Below, in pieces: positions 57,401 through 60,320 of a DNA stretch of 64,000 bases. The translations under genes and the position numbers were made by a program. Under the pieces are notes generated by a model. That model worked only from the letters and a program-made list of their open reading frames with translations. It did not search any database and had not been told where the DNA came from. This stretch comes from Epiperipatus broadwayi (Eukaryota; Onychophora; Udeonychophora; Euonychophora; Peripatidae), in contig JAQFVV010006215.1 in assembly GCA_028023455.1 (NCBI GenBank), forward strand, positions 12,257,473-12,321,472, written 5' to 3'. Numbering within the stretch: the stretch's first letter is position 1; each line of letters begins with the position of its first letter.

Positions 57401-60320
57401 AAAACAATTAACTTTGGTCGCAATATTTCCTCATAAAGCTACTTATTCTTTTAAAAAAAAAAAAATTTTATGTCTTGCAATTTTTTGCTTTTCTTTTAAC
57501 TGTCTTACAAATAAATGACTTTTTTTTTAAATTTATAAAACTGAAACAATTAGAAAAATTATAATCTATAATAAAATTAAAAAAAGATTTATTTACAAAA
57601 ATAATCTTCATTAATGATTATTACATTAATGATTACAATTAATAATCATTCTGTTAATAATTACATCTTTTTATATATATATATATAATTTTCATACTTA
57701 TAATATTTTATAAATTTTCTTAATTGCTTTTAAAAATTATAAATTACAAGCATTTATTTAATCGAGCTGTCACCATTATGAAAGAAAAATCGTCTGCTAT
57801 ACCTTCAATTTGAAGAATGCTAATGTTTTCTACTAGTAAATAAGTTAAAATTACAAAACAATCTATAAATCTTTATTAAATATTTTTTAATTTATAACAA
57901 ATTGTTTTTCAGCTAAATATATTATGCTGATATTAATTATTTATAAATTGCCAATTCTTAAATATTTTATCGATTACTATGTGTGTAATTATCAAAGCTA
58001 TATGCAAGTAATATTTTCAAAACATTTTAAATATAATGTTGTAAAAAAATAATAATTTATGTTTATTTTACAGACGTCATATTTCAATACAGATTATGAA
58101 ATATATACTGTTATTTAATGATATTTATAATTAATTATATATATATGGGATTTGTCTGATGCTGTCATATATTGTAATTGAGATATTTGATATGTCTAGC
58201 TCGATATTTGTTTGACAATTCCAGTTACAAATATGGTTTCATTTTATGACTTCGTTTTTGTAATTAATATTTTCTTAAGCATGGGTAATGTTTATAACTT
58301 TATAAATAATATGGCGATAATGATGAATTAATATTTAAATATTTTATATACCAAGTTTTAAGAATAATTATTATGCTGTTACCTAGAATATTATAATAGA
58401 GTTAAGCTTATATATAACAGACAATTCAGATCATTGCTTAATTTTATAGCTCTGAGTGTATAGGTTACTGTGTTACTAGGTATTGATCAAGGATGGCTTG
58501 GTTTGTTTTGACAATGTCTCAGATTGTTGATCATACATGCATTTATTGATTTTGATCTATTAATTTAGAAATTAATAGCTATTACAGTGACATTATTATT
58601 ATTTATTTTTTAAATAAATTATTTTGTTTAATAGTATTTTTTTTTCTTTTATTACTGACTATTACTCAAATTATAATATAAAATATTAATATATCAAATT
58701 AATAGGTGTCCAGATGTAACTCAAGCTGAGTAAACTTGTTTTTATTTCAAGATTTATTATTAATTAGAAGAGTTTTCATTTTATAATTTATAGCTTCCCA
58801 ACATTTTTGTGTAATTGTATTTTGCTAGTAAACTTAACTTCATTCTTTGATATTTTTTTATATTAGTTAACAATGCTAAATTAAAATTTGTTATAGAAAA
58901 GAAGATGATGTGATGCACTGTAGCTTCTCCTTAAACGAAGTCAAGAATCTCTAAGCTATTATGCCCAGGAAACCTGTTAGCCACTTTATTTTCCATTCCC
59001 CACTCTTAAGTTTTCCCATATTCTGCTCTATACCATTTCCACAACATAATCTTTGTCTACTCTATGACCTTTATATCTAAATCCCCCTTATCTGTTCCCA
59101 AACCCAACATAAAAACCAATAATCCACTTTCTGTATAATCACTTTTGTCATATTTATTCTTCCATAACTTCATTATATGTACCCTTTCTGTTTTCAAGCA
59201 TTTACATTCAATTAACAGATGCCTAATATTTTCTATTCCTTCATTACACAATTTACAGACTAAATCACCCATATTTTTCCATTTACATGTATATTCTCTT
59301 GTTGCTAAAGATCCCGTTAGAGCCTTAAACAATAAACTACTTTCCTTACTATTATCATATATTAACTCACACCTAATATTCTGTTTATTTCTACATATAT
59401 TTAAACTCTTTTTACTCTCCATACTAATTCTCCAGCTCTCTAACTCCCTATTCTTTATTAATAAATCTATTCTTTTATCCCATTCCTTACCACTAAAACA
59501 CTCAACAATCCTCCTAACATACTCATCCCATCTTTTGTACAAATATAAACCATTAAGCATCACATGATCACATCTCCTATACTAGCACATTAATTGTTGA
59601 TAAACAAAGCAAAACTCTCCATACAGTATTGCCACCTGTGCTAAACTAATGCAGTGCTCTCAGATCCAAAGCTCCTCACTGACGAAGGCCACAAGCCAGA
59701 AACTAGTCTGGGGATATTGGATGAGTAGGCATTAGATAGGGATTTTATGCACAAGCCTTCTGGCATCCATTGATTATTCTGTTTAGCACAGGTGGCAATA
59801 CTGTATGGAGAGTTTTGCTTTGTTTGTACAAATATACTGATGTAAATTCTTTATCCAAATCTTTTGCATACCGCATTACCTTTCTCACCCATCTTGTTGC
59901 CTGCCCTTTACTCATAACCCAATTAAATACTATTTTGGCTATTCTTTTATTATCCATAAGCTGCAATCTACCAAACATTTTCATTTTACTTTTTACATCT
60001 CTCATATGAAAACTTGACCACCCCATTTCCCTTTGAATTACCTCCCTTGCTATCCATACATCTGCATCCAATGCATGTTTTCCTACTTCCCTTTGAACTT
60101 TTTCTAAGTAATCTAATACCCCTTTACTAACACAATGCAATATATATATAATAAAATATTATTATTTCACATTTTAACTACATAATTAATTTTTTTGTTT
60201 TTTATAATGGGAATAAAATTAAATAAAAATTCTGTATATAGAAAAGTTGTATACTTGTAAGTATGCAAACATCCTTTGTAGCTCTTTCAGAGTACTCTCA
60301 TGTTTATTTTCATCTGGACA
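373..60320 (-). CDS. USP34: USP34-type ubiquitin-specific protease, internal part of a split gene (9 exons)
   Basis: Nine minus-strand exons (60320-60255, 48533-48387, 46697-46641, 42816-42739, 39245-39151, 39055-38889, 29127-28998, 24626-24548, 426-373) are each bounded by AG and GT and join in phase to 291 codons without a stop. The product is a cysteine deubiquitinase that removes ubiquitin from target proteins; vertebrate USP34 acts in Wnt/axin signalling and the fly orthologue is puffyeye. The exons supply the palm, the zinc-ribbon fingers (CSQCGKK), the His box (GGHYYSF) and the Asp box (YLFNDAEV). The catalytic Cys exon lies upstream, beyond 64000, and the C-terminal repeats lie below position 1. 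Residues match my memory of vertebrate USP34 almost throughout, and NLFCGV, ILCFNTMRY and RLDMSGYTEK look arthropod. No inactivating change is visible. Confidence 0.95.
427..5856. other. Intron sequence with no recognised gene or clear element
   Basis: First 5.4 kb of the 24 kb USP34 intron. It is AT-rich with many A or T runs, a (CA)n-like run near 750-770 and an 11-base C run at 2772-2782. A slightly more GC-rich stretch at about 5320-5660 contains overlapping short open frames in several frames but no product I can name. No tRNA, rRNA or complete transposon is visible. Confidence 0.5.
5857..6926. mobile_element. TGTAACGG foldback element, short copy (copy 1)
   Basis: A 1070-base element starting TGTAACGGAATATAATATCC and ending with its inverted copy; the terminal inverted repeat is about 28 bases. 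It is flanked by a 4-base direct repeat AATT (5853-5856 and 6927-6930). The interior (about 6480-6760) matches one arm of the palindrome at 7415-11117, including a GTTAATTACTGGCAGTGGC block and a CTAGATGGCGCCC block, so this is an internally shortened relative. No coding capacity. TG...CA ends with TGTAA and a 4-base TSD recall the Ginger group of DNA transposons; that placement is inference. Confidence 0.75.
7415..11117. mobile_element. 3.7 kb palindromic TGTAACGG foldback element (copy 2)
   Basis: Two inverted arms of about 1.83 kb (7415-9252 and 9296-11117) flank a 43-base spacer. The arms agree over almost their whole length with scattered substitutions. The ends are TGTAAC and GTTACA, and the insertion is bracketed by a 4-base direct repeat ATAT (7411-7414 and 11118-11121), so the whole palindrome moved as one unit. 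Each tip is itself a small hairpin: TGTAACGG, nine bases, CCGTTACA. There is no open frame of note in either arm. An RNA through it would fold into a 1.8 kb duplex. Confidence 0.85.
11122..11379. other. Intron spacer with a perfect 15-bp hairpin
   Basis: AT-rich spacer between two foldback elements. AATAATGCTCAAGGC at 11291-11305 is followed after 13 bases by its exact reverse complement at 11319-11333. No T-run or coding context suggests a terminator; it may be a very small inverted-repeat insertion. Confidence 0.6.
11380..12140. repeat. Nested foldback cluster (CATGCGCTTTTTACGAGTG family)
   Basis: The block GATCAGYCTTTTCAAGCTAT and the following GTGCATGCGCTTTTTACGAG occur at about 11402 and 11740 on the plus strand and inverted near 12020-12077. 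The segment 11400-11660 is inverted at about 11800-12090, and 11680-11800 is inverted at 12020-12135. This looks like a long-terminal-inverted-repeat element carrying a second partial copy. No coding sequence. A decayed relative lies at about 25835-25975. Confidence 0.75.
12590..14723. mobile_element. TGTAACGG foldback family, single-arm copy (copy 3)
   Basis: From GGAGTCTTACCGTAA at 12604 to GCCATCTAGGCATTTGAACC and on to the terminal CCGTTACA at 14723, this follows the right arm of copy 2, but the opposing left arm is missing. It has diverged more, with extra sequence near 13500-14470. The tip again forms a hairpin, TGTAACGG and CCGTTACA around a 12-base loop (read on the minus strand). The left boundary is uncertain because only a few spacer-like bases (CGATCGGGGTGAATA) precede the arm. 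No convincing coding frame. Confidence 0.65.
14724..15662. other. Intron sequence without recognised gene
   Basis: AT-rich spacer. A 40-codon open frame at about 15160-15293 reads DKQDGVNKKTSACPGDAAFL and ends LKKINNEI; I do not recognise it and it may be a relic of an element gene. Confidence 0.4.
15665..16769 (+). mobile_element. Internally deleted Tigger/pogo element (non-autonomous)
   Basis: A 1.1 kb element with inverted ends CACCCGGGTCTC and GAGACCCAGGTG, flanked by TA on both sides (15663-15664, 16770-16771), as in the Tc1/mariner superfamily. From about 15792 to 16252 it matches 35433-35913, and from about 16253 to its end it matches 37573-38073. The transposase-coding middle, about 1.66 kb, is absent. 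The junction is near 16252 at a TT shared by both sides. The minus-strand frame here is a by-product of the old 3' coding end. Confidence 0.85.
16772..18252. other. Intron sequence without recognised gene
   Basis: AT-rich spacer with a short palindromic CATACATA/TATGTATG stretch near 17037-17073. I see no coding frame longer than about 60 codons and no identifiable repeat. Confidence 0.5.
18261..19372. mobile_element. Inverted-repeat element with GGTACTTG ends and 8-bp TSD (copy 1)
   Basis: Starts GGTACTTGTGACTTTTGACC and ends with the inverted copy; an 8-base direct repeat ATATTTTT flanks it (18253-18260 and 19373-19380). The terminal inverted repeat extends at least 170 bases and is GC-richer than its surroundings. 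The interior contains internal short inverted and direct copies of a GCAGACxxxxTAAGCTA block. It has no coding capacity; the open frames in it are palindrome artefacts. GG ends plus an 8-bp TSD fit Merlin best among the 8-bp-TSD superfamilies (hAT and P are the alternatives). Confidence 0.8.
19381..20440. other. Intron sequence; possible tip of another TGTAACGG element
   Basis: Mostly featureless AT-rich sequence. At about 20080-20088 ACCGTTACA is followed by ATAT, like the right tip of the foldback copy at 14723, but no matching left end is evident upstream. Confidence 0.35.
20940..20986 (+). ncRNA. Hammerhead-ribozyme-like motif 1 (degenerate core)
   Basis: Stem I CTCTCCA pairs with TGGAGA after the would-be cleavage site. 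Stem II GAGC/GCTC closes on loop CATAA. GAAACC, AGTA, GGTC forms a 3-bp stem III. The core reads CTGACAT instead of CTGANGA, so conserved positions 8 and 9 are both changed and the motif should be inactive. The predicted cleavage would follow C at 20980. Confidence 0.6.
21311..21357 (+). ncRNA. Hammerhead-ribozyme-like motif 2
   Basis: CTGATGT core, stem II GAGC/GCTC with loop CATAA, GAAACC, loop AGTT, GGTC. Stem I CTCTCCA opposite TGAAGA has one mismatch. Only core position 9 (T for A) departs from the hammerhead consensus. The predicted cleavage would follow C at 21351. Confidence 0.65.
21730..21775 (+). ncRNA. Hammerhead-ribozyme-like motif 3
   Basis: CTGACGT core, stem II GAGC/GCTC with loop CATAA, GAAACC, loop AGTT, GGTC. 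Stem I CTCCA pairs with TGGAG. As in motif 2, position 9 is T. The predicted cleavage would follow C at 21769, 418 bases after motif 2. Confidence 0.65.
22378..23192 (-). pseudogene. Merlin-type (ISXO2/IS1595-like DDE) transposase, broken
   Basis: Read on the minus strand, an ATG at 23192-23190 opens NFSQLPTIEKEAVLFLQDKN, as in the zinc-binding head of ISXO2-like transposases. IVEIDETMFSKRKN, QQWIFGGMYRETIECFVVAV, STFFSDCWK, VNHKFNFVDP and NIERLWGLLKWKK follow, then HHLMNEYLSEFMWRHLHKGE in another frame. The three catalytic acids are present: Asp of EIDE (22828-22830), Asp of FSD (22645-22647), Glu of NIERLW (22531-22533). A TGA replaces a codon just after DCWK, there are frameshifts near 22490 and upstream of EIDET, and stops break the N-terminal third. 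Full span is about 270 codons, the family's usual size. No clear terminal repeats were found. Confidence 0.85.
23193..24547. other. Intron sequence with a short GC-richer patch
   Basis: About 23510-23700 contains imperfectly repeated AAAGGCAGTTTTACAGGCAA and TAAAGCAGTTTTACTAGCGA phrases and GGCC/GGCCC blocks; it may be the edge of the broken Merlin element. The rest is AT-rich and shows nothing. Confidence 0.4.
24548..24626 (-). CDS. USP34: USP34 exon with catalytic Asp/Asn box (YLFNDAEV)
   Basis: 79 bases; one base completes the split Trp codon, then 26 codons. Acceptor TTAAAG, donor ACA then GTAAGA. It encodes YLFNDAEVKPFDPAQIAV and ECFGGEMT. The Asn-Asp pair after W-Y-L-F is the third-residue site of the USP triad. 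The downstream intron (427-24547) is 24.1 kb and holds much of the repeat load. Confidence 0.96.
24627..25834. other. Intron sequence, nothing recognised
   Basis: AT-rich sequence upstream of the Asp-box exon in gene order, with no coding frame or repeat I can support. Confidence 0.5.
25835..25975 (+). repeat. Decayed copy of the 11.4-12.1 kb foldback family
   Basis: GCACATGCGCTTTGTAGATG, AATGAATACTCCCACTTTCC, AACACAAGATAAAGT and CGACCCAAACATCGCGCTAT follow in the same order as in 11425-11545, with many substitutions. It shows the family is dispersed and partly old. Confidence 0.6.
26534..26572 (+). ncRNA. Relic of the hammerhead-like module
   Basis: GCTCCACTGAAGAAAGCTAT is followed by AAGTTTAAAATTAATC. 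CTGAAGA fits the CTGANGA core and AAGC/GTTT can form stem II, but G12 has become A and stem I no longer pairs well. The upstream AGATCTAAAGCTCCACTGA matches the 59.67 kb copy, which supports common descent. Confidence 0.4.
26690..28065 (-). pseudogene. Decayed LINE reverse transcriptase (RTE/Jockey-like)
   Basis: On the minus strand, ordered scraps of a non-LTR reverse transcriptase survive amid stops and frameshifts. KARQEWLEDK (near 27960) and a KMGRIYK/VLIRWEEYINDI stretch come first, then DINKVFDRV (about 27420-27446), KHELKGAIAIKQLY, GCCLSPV (about 27217-27233), RFADDMEVYEIVEDEFKLE (ADD at 27102-27110) and TIDRNGDKIIKLR. These are the standard RT blocks with the catalytic FADD. Insertion limits and clade are uncertain; this is a different lineage from the CR1-like copies elsewhere in the window. 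It sits in the intron between the His-box and Asp-box exons. Confidence 0.7.
28066..28997. other. Intron sequence, nothing recognised
   Basis: T-rich sequence; the 69-codon plus frame at 28273-28482 is low-complexity and hydrophobic, typical of chance frames in T-rich DNA. Confidence 0.5.
28998..29127 (-). CDS. USP34: USP34 exon with catalytic His (GGHYYSF)
   Basis: 130 bases; two bases finish the split Glu codon, 42 codons follow, and TG of a Trp codon ends it. Acceptor GAATTAG, donor TG then GTAAAT. It encodes an acidic linker (DEPDEDESYDYE), then LIGVTVHTGTADGGHYYSFI. The His of GGHYYSF (codon at 29045-29047) is the general base of the USP triad. The loop after FIRD is shorter than I recall for human USP34. 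Confidence 0.96.
29796..30358 (+). repeat. Pair of direct repeats of about 135 bases
   Basis: AAATATATCTATTAATCTGA through ATACTTTCAGCTTATTCA occurs at about 29796-29930 and again at about 30222-30355, some 427 bases apart. Both include TTTATTAAATATAAACGAA and a T run. The pair could be a local duplication or two copies of one dispersed element. The second copy ends next to the MITE at 30368. Confidence 0.65.
30368..31469. mobile_element. TA-flanked MITE with TGTTTCYCCRAAAATAAG ends
   Basis: The left end TTGTGTTTCTCC with ATAAGACGAAGTCTTGCATT and the right end (reversed) CTGTGCTTCCCTGAAAATAAG are inverted versions of one another. TA lies immediately outside both (30366-30367 and 31470-31471). 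The layout, with a second inner run of the CTTATTTT motif near each end, is that of a widespread animal Tc1/mariner-type MITE, though I cannot name the family. The 1.1 kb interior has no transposase; the 73-codon frame at 30370 is built from the repeat. Confidence 0.7.
31537..33069 (+). mobile_element. Hairpin-headed retroposon (copy A), carrying a LINE insertion
   Basis: TAATTAAATA flanks the unit on both sides (31527-31536 and 33070-33079). It begins ATCAAAGCAAAACTCTTTCC, forms a long hairpin (about 31546-31734), and ends GTGATCATGTGAT. Between the hairpin and the CTTGTTTAATAACAATTATG tail lies a 5'-truncated LINE (31740-33016). The same head and tail are contiguous in copy C at 59548-59822, so the LINE entered later. 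The hammerhead core seen in copy C has been lost here; only ACTAGTCTGGGG (on the minus strand near 31650) is left. Confidence 0.7.
31740..33016 (+). pseudogene. 5'-truncated CR1-like LINE, 3' part of ORF2 (copy A)
   Basis: It begins inside the palm of the reverse transcriptase (GKEMGFKFSEEKSNIMMVNT) and continues through RYRYLGIILCNQ, GVAVAGLTYGNDAL and VQREVGRHALDAE to a C-terminal zinc knuckle, CKLCKEGIENIRHLLIKC (Cx2Cx8Hx4C). A frameshift near 31965, a stop at 32466-32468 and a stop near 32752 break the frame. The 3' tail is a short CATCG repeat (about 33000-33016), so the LINE ends in a simple repeat. Closest to the copies at 50.3-55.2 and 58.9-60.1 kb. Confidence 0.85.
33080..34150. other. 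Intron sequence with an orphan 73-codon frame
   Basis: A plus frame at 33426-33647 (MSSDILVKNNIDFSEVQVSK start, SLFLEI end) has no homologue I recognise. A moderately GC-rich stretch at about 33790-33950 and ATGGAGGCTTAATG followed by GTAAGG at about 34110 resemble exon fragments but give no identifiable product. Confidence 0.35.
34155..34780 (+). repeat. Two-unit tandem repeat of about 320 bases
   Basis: TTTTTTAATTATTGTTTT, GAATTAATTGATATGA, CATATTTTGGAAATAT with TATGACCTAATT, TTTTTGTCTGCAT and AAATAGGYAAATGCTA follow in the same order at about 34160-34425 and 34480-34778. An (AT)n run at about 34778-34800 ends the second unit. No coding content; the minus frame at 34356-34673 crosses the repeat. 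Confidence 0.7.
35433..38073 (+). mobile_element. Tigger/pogo DNA transposon, nearly full length, 5' tip missing
   Basis: Carries a broken transposase gene (36005-37755) and a 3' end GGAGACCCAGGTA followed by TA. The non-coding 5' region (35433-35913) and 3' region (37573-38073) match the deleted copy at 15665-16769. That copy has about 128 further bases and the terminal repeat CACCCGGGTCTC, neither of which I find before 35433, so the left tip seems lost or replaced here. Confidence 0.85.
36005..37755 (+). pseudogene. Tigger-type transposase (CENP-B/pogo DDE), broken
   Basis: Frames join to the usual Tigger layout. The CENP-B-like helix-turn-helix head holds ILDRLATGKRSTAIGKHFSL, then a TIWIEELSQRRIPLSG DNA-binding region, FNADETGLFWGKMPSRT, DRITLLLCSNALGDWMLKPL, AWVTTAIFTDWFNNCFLPEL and LLVDNAPGHP, then PPNTTSIIQPL and GIIATFK. 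The first two catalytic Asp codons (ADET, VDNAPGH) are intact, but the third block reads QPL-H-stop-G where QPLDQG is expected, near 37006-37011. There are frameshifts near 36045, 36400, 36610 and 36800 and in-frame stops. The C-terminal part (37018-37530) is open and acidic. Confidence 0.9.
38074..38888. other. Intron sequence, nothing recognised
   Basis: AT-rich spacer between the Tigger element and the 38889-39055 exon; the short frames here are chance. Confidence 0.5.
38889..39055 (-). CDS. USP34: USP34 exon with KKLPRILCFNTMRY
   Basis: 167 bases, the longest exon in the window. It completes the split Arg codon, encodes ACFKKLPRILCFNTMRYMFN, then MVTMMKEKVNTHFSFPLRLD and MSGYTEKHLMKLQQK, and ends with one base of a Glu codon. 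Acceptor TATTGTAG, donor AAAG then GTAAGT. This is the palm region that leads to the His box. Confidence 0.96.
39151..39245 (-). CDS. USP34: USP34 exon with zinc-ribbon CSQCGKK
   Basis: 95 bases: 31 codons plus two bases of a split Arg codon. Acceptor ATTAG, donor AAAAAAG then GTATTT. It encodes ESLDEVTVKDTLEGDNMY, then TCSQCGKKVRAEK. CSQC is the second CxxC knuckle of the fingers. An intron of only 95 bases separates it from the next exon, the shortest in the locus. Confidence 0.95.
39246..40070. other. Intron sequence, nothing recognised
   Basis: AT-rich spacer; ends in a run of A that abuts the inverted-repeat element at 40071. Confidence 0.5.
40071..41205. mobile_element. Inverted-repeat element with GGTTNTCGTCGATGA ends
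   Basis: The left end GGTTGTCGTCGATGAACCAA with ATATCCCACTGGATGGCGC and the reversed right end GGTTCTCGTCGATGAGCAAC with ATATCCCAGTGGATGGCGC form a terminal inverted repeat of about 40 bases. Runs of A flank both sides, so a duplicated A-rich target is likely but its length cannot be read. It has no transposase; overlapping short frames in the GC-rich left 200 bases are not convincing. It shares GG ends with the 8-bp-TSD family but no sequence. Confidence 0.7.
41206..42738. other. Intron sequence with a GC-richer orphan frame
   Basis: Around 42283-42427 a plus frame reads PVIYDKREQNDLRRKVKEAC, then FIMSDEHAMNKKESFYAL and SKKWQMEAF before a stop. Base composition there is clearly richer in G+C than the flanks. 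The first part faintly recalls MADF/SANT-like DNA-binding domains. It may be an element-gene relic. Confidence 0.35.
42739..42816 (-). CDS. USP34: USP34 exon, first half of the fingers subdomain
   Basis: 78 bases, 26 codons, phase 0 at both ends; acceptor ATTTCAG, donor TAT then GTAAGT. It encodes DCQHVSRTLEEFYTV and RCQVTDMKNLY. DCQH occupies the position of the first zinc knuckle; as in other USP34 proteins it is a single Cys followed by His, not a full CxxC. Confidence 0.95.
42817..46640. other. Intron sequence, few features
   Basis: AT-rich, with a short (GT)n at about 44238-44252, a 12-base G run at 45223-45234 and a tRNA-like fragment near 45640-45710. No coding sequence recognised; the paired 64- and 76-codon frames near 45240-45525 are low-complexity. 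Confidence 0.5.
45638..45712 (-). repeat. tRNA-like fragment (Ala-TGC-like 3' half) or SINE relic
   Basis: On the minus strand, CCTGC, loop CTTGCAA and GCAAG resemble an anticodon arm with anticodon TGC (45688-45690 on the plus strand). TGGGTTCGTGTCCCGGC downstream resembles a T arm. No D arm or proper acceptor stem can be built on the 5' side, and the T stem has mismatches. I read it as a decayed tRNA-derived repeat, not a functional tRNA gene. Confidence 0.4.
46641..46697 (-). CDS. USP34: USP34 exon with LFCGVITNNVVSL
   Basis: 57 bases, 19 codons, phase 0 at both ends; acceptor CTTTTTAG, donor TTG then GTAATT. It encodes KELVKNLFCGVITNNVVSL, the strand that enters the zinc-finger subdomain of the USP fold. 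Cys in LFCG rather than Gly fits an arthropod orthologue. Confidence 0.93.
46698..48386. other. Intron sequence, nothing recognised
   Basis: AT-rich spacer with a 14-base G run at 46890-46903 and many A runs. Confidence 0.5.
48387..48533 (-). CDS. USP34: USP34 exon with the QPLNTGEQKDM segment
   Basis: 147 bases, 49 codons, phase 0 at both ends; acceptor TTTGTAG, donor TTG then GTATGT. It encodes ESERKAYNPRSFCKVYTM followed by QPLNTGEQKDMAEFFTDL. This matches the segment of the USP fold that contains the QxxDxxEF-type motif which lines the substrate cleft, here QKDMAEFF. Conservation with USP34 is very strong. Confidence 0.95.
48534..50157. other. Intron sequence, nothing recognised
   Basis: AT-rich first part of the 11.7 kb intron, up to the target duplication of the element at 50166. 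Confidence 0.5.
50355..50758 (+). repeat. Two tandem leader repeats of the LINE
   Basis: A unit of about 200 bases from TTATTTATATATAGAAATTTT to AAAAATATAACGTTC and AAAAAACG occurs twice in tandem (about 50360-50560 and 50561-50756), very similar. It lies directly before ORF1. Tandem monomers in this position act as promoters in several LINE families; here that role is inferred from position. Confidence 0.75.
50769..51670 (+). pseudogene. LINE ORF1: PHD finger, coiled coil, SGNH esterase; broken
   Basis: ATG at 50769 starts MNCICISKCLYNRKKEIKRA, then VVECTICDEVYHLKCL: the Cys/His spacing of a PHD finger, stopped at a TGA where its last Cys is expected. A coiled coil follows (MEMISQRINKIEEELKDVEV, 50938-51195). 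The esterase part begins IGD-stop-LIRECGD, so the nucleophile Ser of the GDS block is replaced by TAA at 51205-51207. RDVYVMVGTNN and DGLHLGKQGSEVLG (about 51590-51630) are the Asn and Asp-His blocks. A frameshift separates the last two. In CR1 elements this protein is thought to bind nucleic acid and assist retrotransposition. Confidence 0.85.
51715..55134 (+). pseudogene. LINE ORF2: endonuclease and reverse transcriptase; broken
   Basis: The endonuclease runs from LGFLNMQGG and AAVETHL (about 51870-51980), past a TAG at 52021-52023, through VIGDMNGHI, YTWFRN, TIDYVLV and TSDHNFIVIE (to about 52550). The reverse transcriptase follows: KSGKARGLDGWAAEM, NYRPIAVTSVLYKVFSYM, MSFIDIEKAYDRV, GVGLRQGCPMSP, then FADDIFLCAE with catalytic Asp pair at 53957-53962. 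An extra T in a T run just before FADD shifts the frame. Another stop is at 54383-54385, beside a 48-base deletion relative to copy A. The C-terminal knuckle is CKLCKERIKNIRHLLFEC. The longest uninterrupted part is 614 codons (52117-53961). Confidence 0.9.
56067..56367. other. Intron spacer, nothing recognised
   Basis: AT-rich, with a short (AT)n at about 56133-56144; the 69-codon plus frame at 56179 is chance-like. Confidence 0.5.
56368..56975 (+). repeat. Two-unit tandem repeat of about 300 bases
   Basis: CATTATTTTTTGTATGGAAT, TGAGTTTGACCATCRCATTA, TTCGTTGATTATAAAAAGT, AAATATCTTGATAATG and TTAAACTAGT follow in order in 56368-56678 and again in 56679-56975, with about a tenth of positions differing. 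No coding content. Confidence 0.8.
56976..58900. other. Intron sequence, nothing recognised
   Basis: AT-rich with an (ATA)n run near 57317-57334. No gene or element recognised. Confidence 0.5.
59548..59822. mobile_element. Hairpin-headed retroposon (copy C insert) with 14-bp TSD
   Basis: 275 bases inserted in LINE copy C, flanked by TTTGTACAAATATA (59534-59547 and 59823-59836). The two ends of its hairpin share an inverted repeat of about 36 bases, AAAGCAAAACTCTCCATACA and on to CACCTGTGCT. On the minus strand a tail TTGTTTATCAACAATTAATG with GATCATGTGATG follows the hairpin, as in copy A. A long, variable TSD suggests target-primed retrotransposition. It contains no coding sequence but holds a hammerhead-like fold on the plus strand. 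Confidence 0.75.
59672..59715 (+). ncRNA. Hammerhead-ribozyme-like motif 4 (complete catalytic core)
   Basis: Stem I CTCCTCA pairs with TGGGGA (one G-T pair). The core CTGACGA fits CTGANGA exactly. Stem II GGC/GCC has loop CACAA, with an A-A mismatch at its base. GAAAC, loop TA and GTC complete a 2-bp stem III and a GUC cleavage triplet (after C at 59708). A very short stem III is typical of hammerheads in animal retroelements, which often work as dimers. Activity is not shown. Confidence 0.65.
60255..60320 (-). CDS. USP34: USP34 exon encoding CPDENKHESTLKELQRMFAY segment
   Basis: 66 bases, 22 codons, phase 0 at both ends; acceptor TTTTAG, donor CAA then GTATAC. The peptide fits the helix of the USP34 catalytic domain that follows the Cys box (KH, TL, ELQ, MF, YL are conserved). 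The next exon is 11.7 kb away at 48533. A 5'-truncated LINE ends only about 118 bases into the downstream intron. Confidence 0.85.

Larger units (their letters stand above)
58903..60137 (-). pseudogene. 5'-truncated CR1-like LINE, 3' part of ORF2 (copy C)
   Basis: On the minus strand from 60137: HCVSKGVLDYLEKVQREVGK, EVIQREMGWSSFHMRDV, KMFGRLQLMDNKRIAKIVFN, then, after the interruption at 59548-59836, YLYKRWDEYVRRIVECF, CKLCNEGIENIRHLLIEC and the KIMLWK-type end, followed by a GCATCACATC tail near 58903. Ignoring the insertion, copy C keeps the DADVWIAREVIQ block that copy B lacks. It reads in the same direction as USP34 and its 5' break lies about 118 bases past the splice donor at 60255. 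Confidence 0.88.

Noticed and set aside
59145-59567. 140-codon plus-strand frame
   Set aside because: It is the complement of LINE copy C; the minus strand gives the recognisable zinc-knuckle protein.
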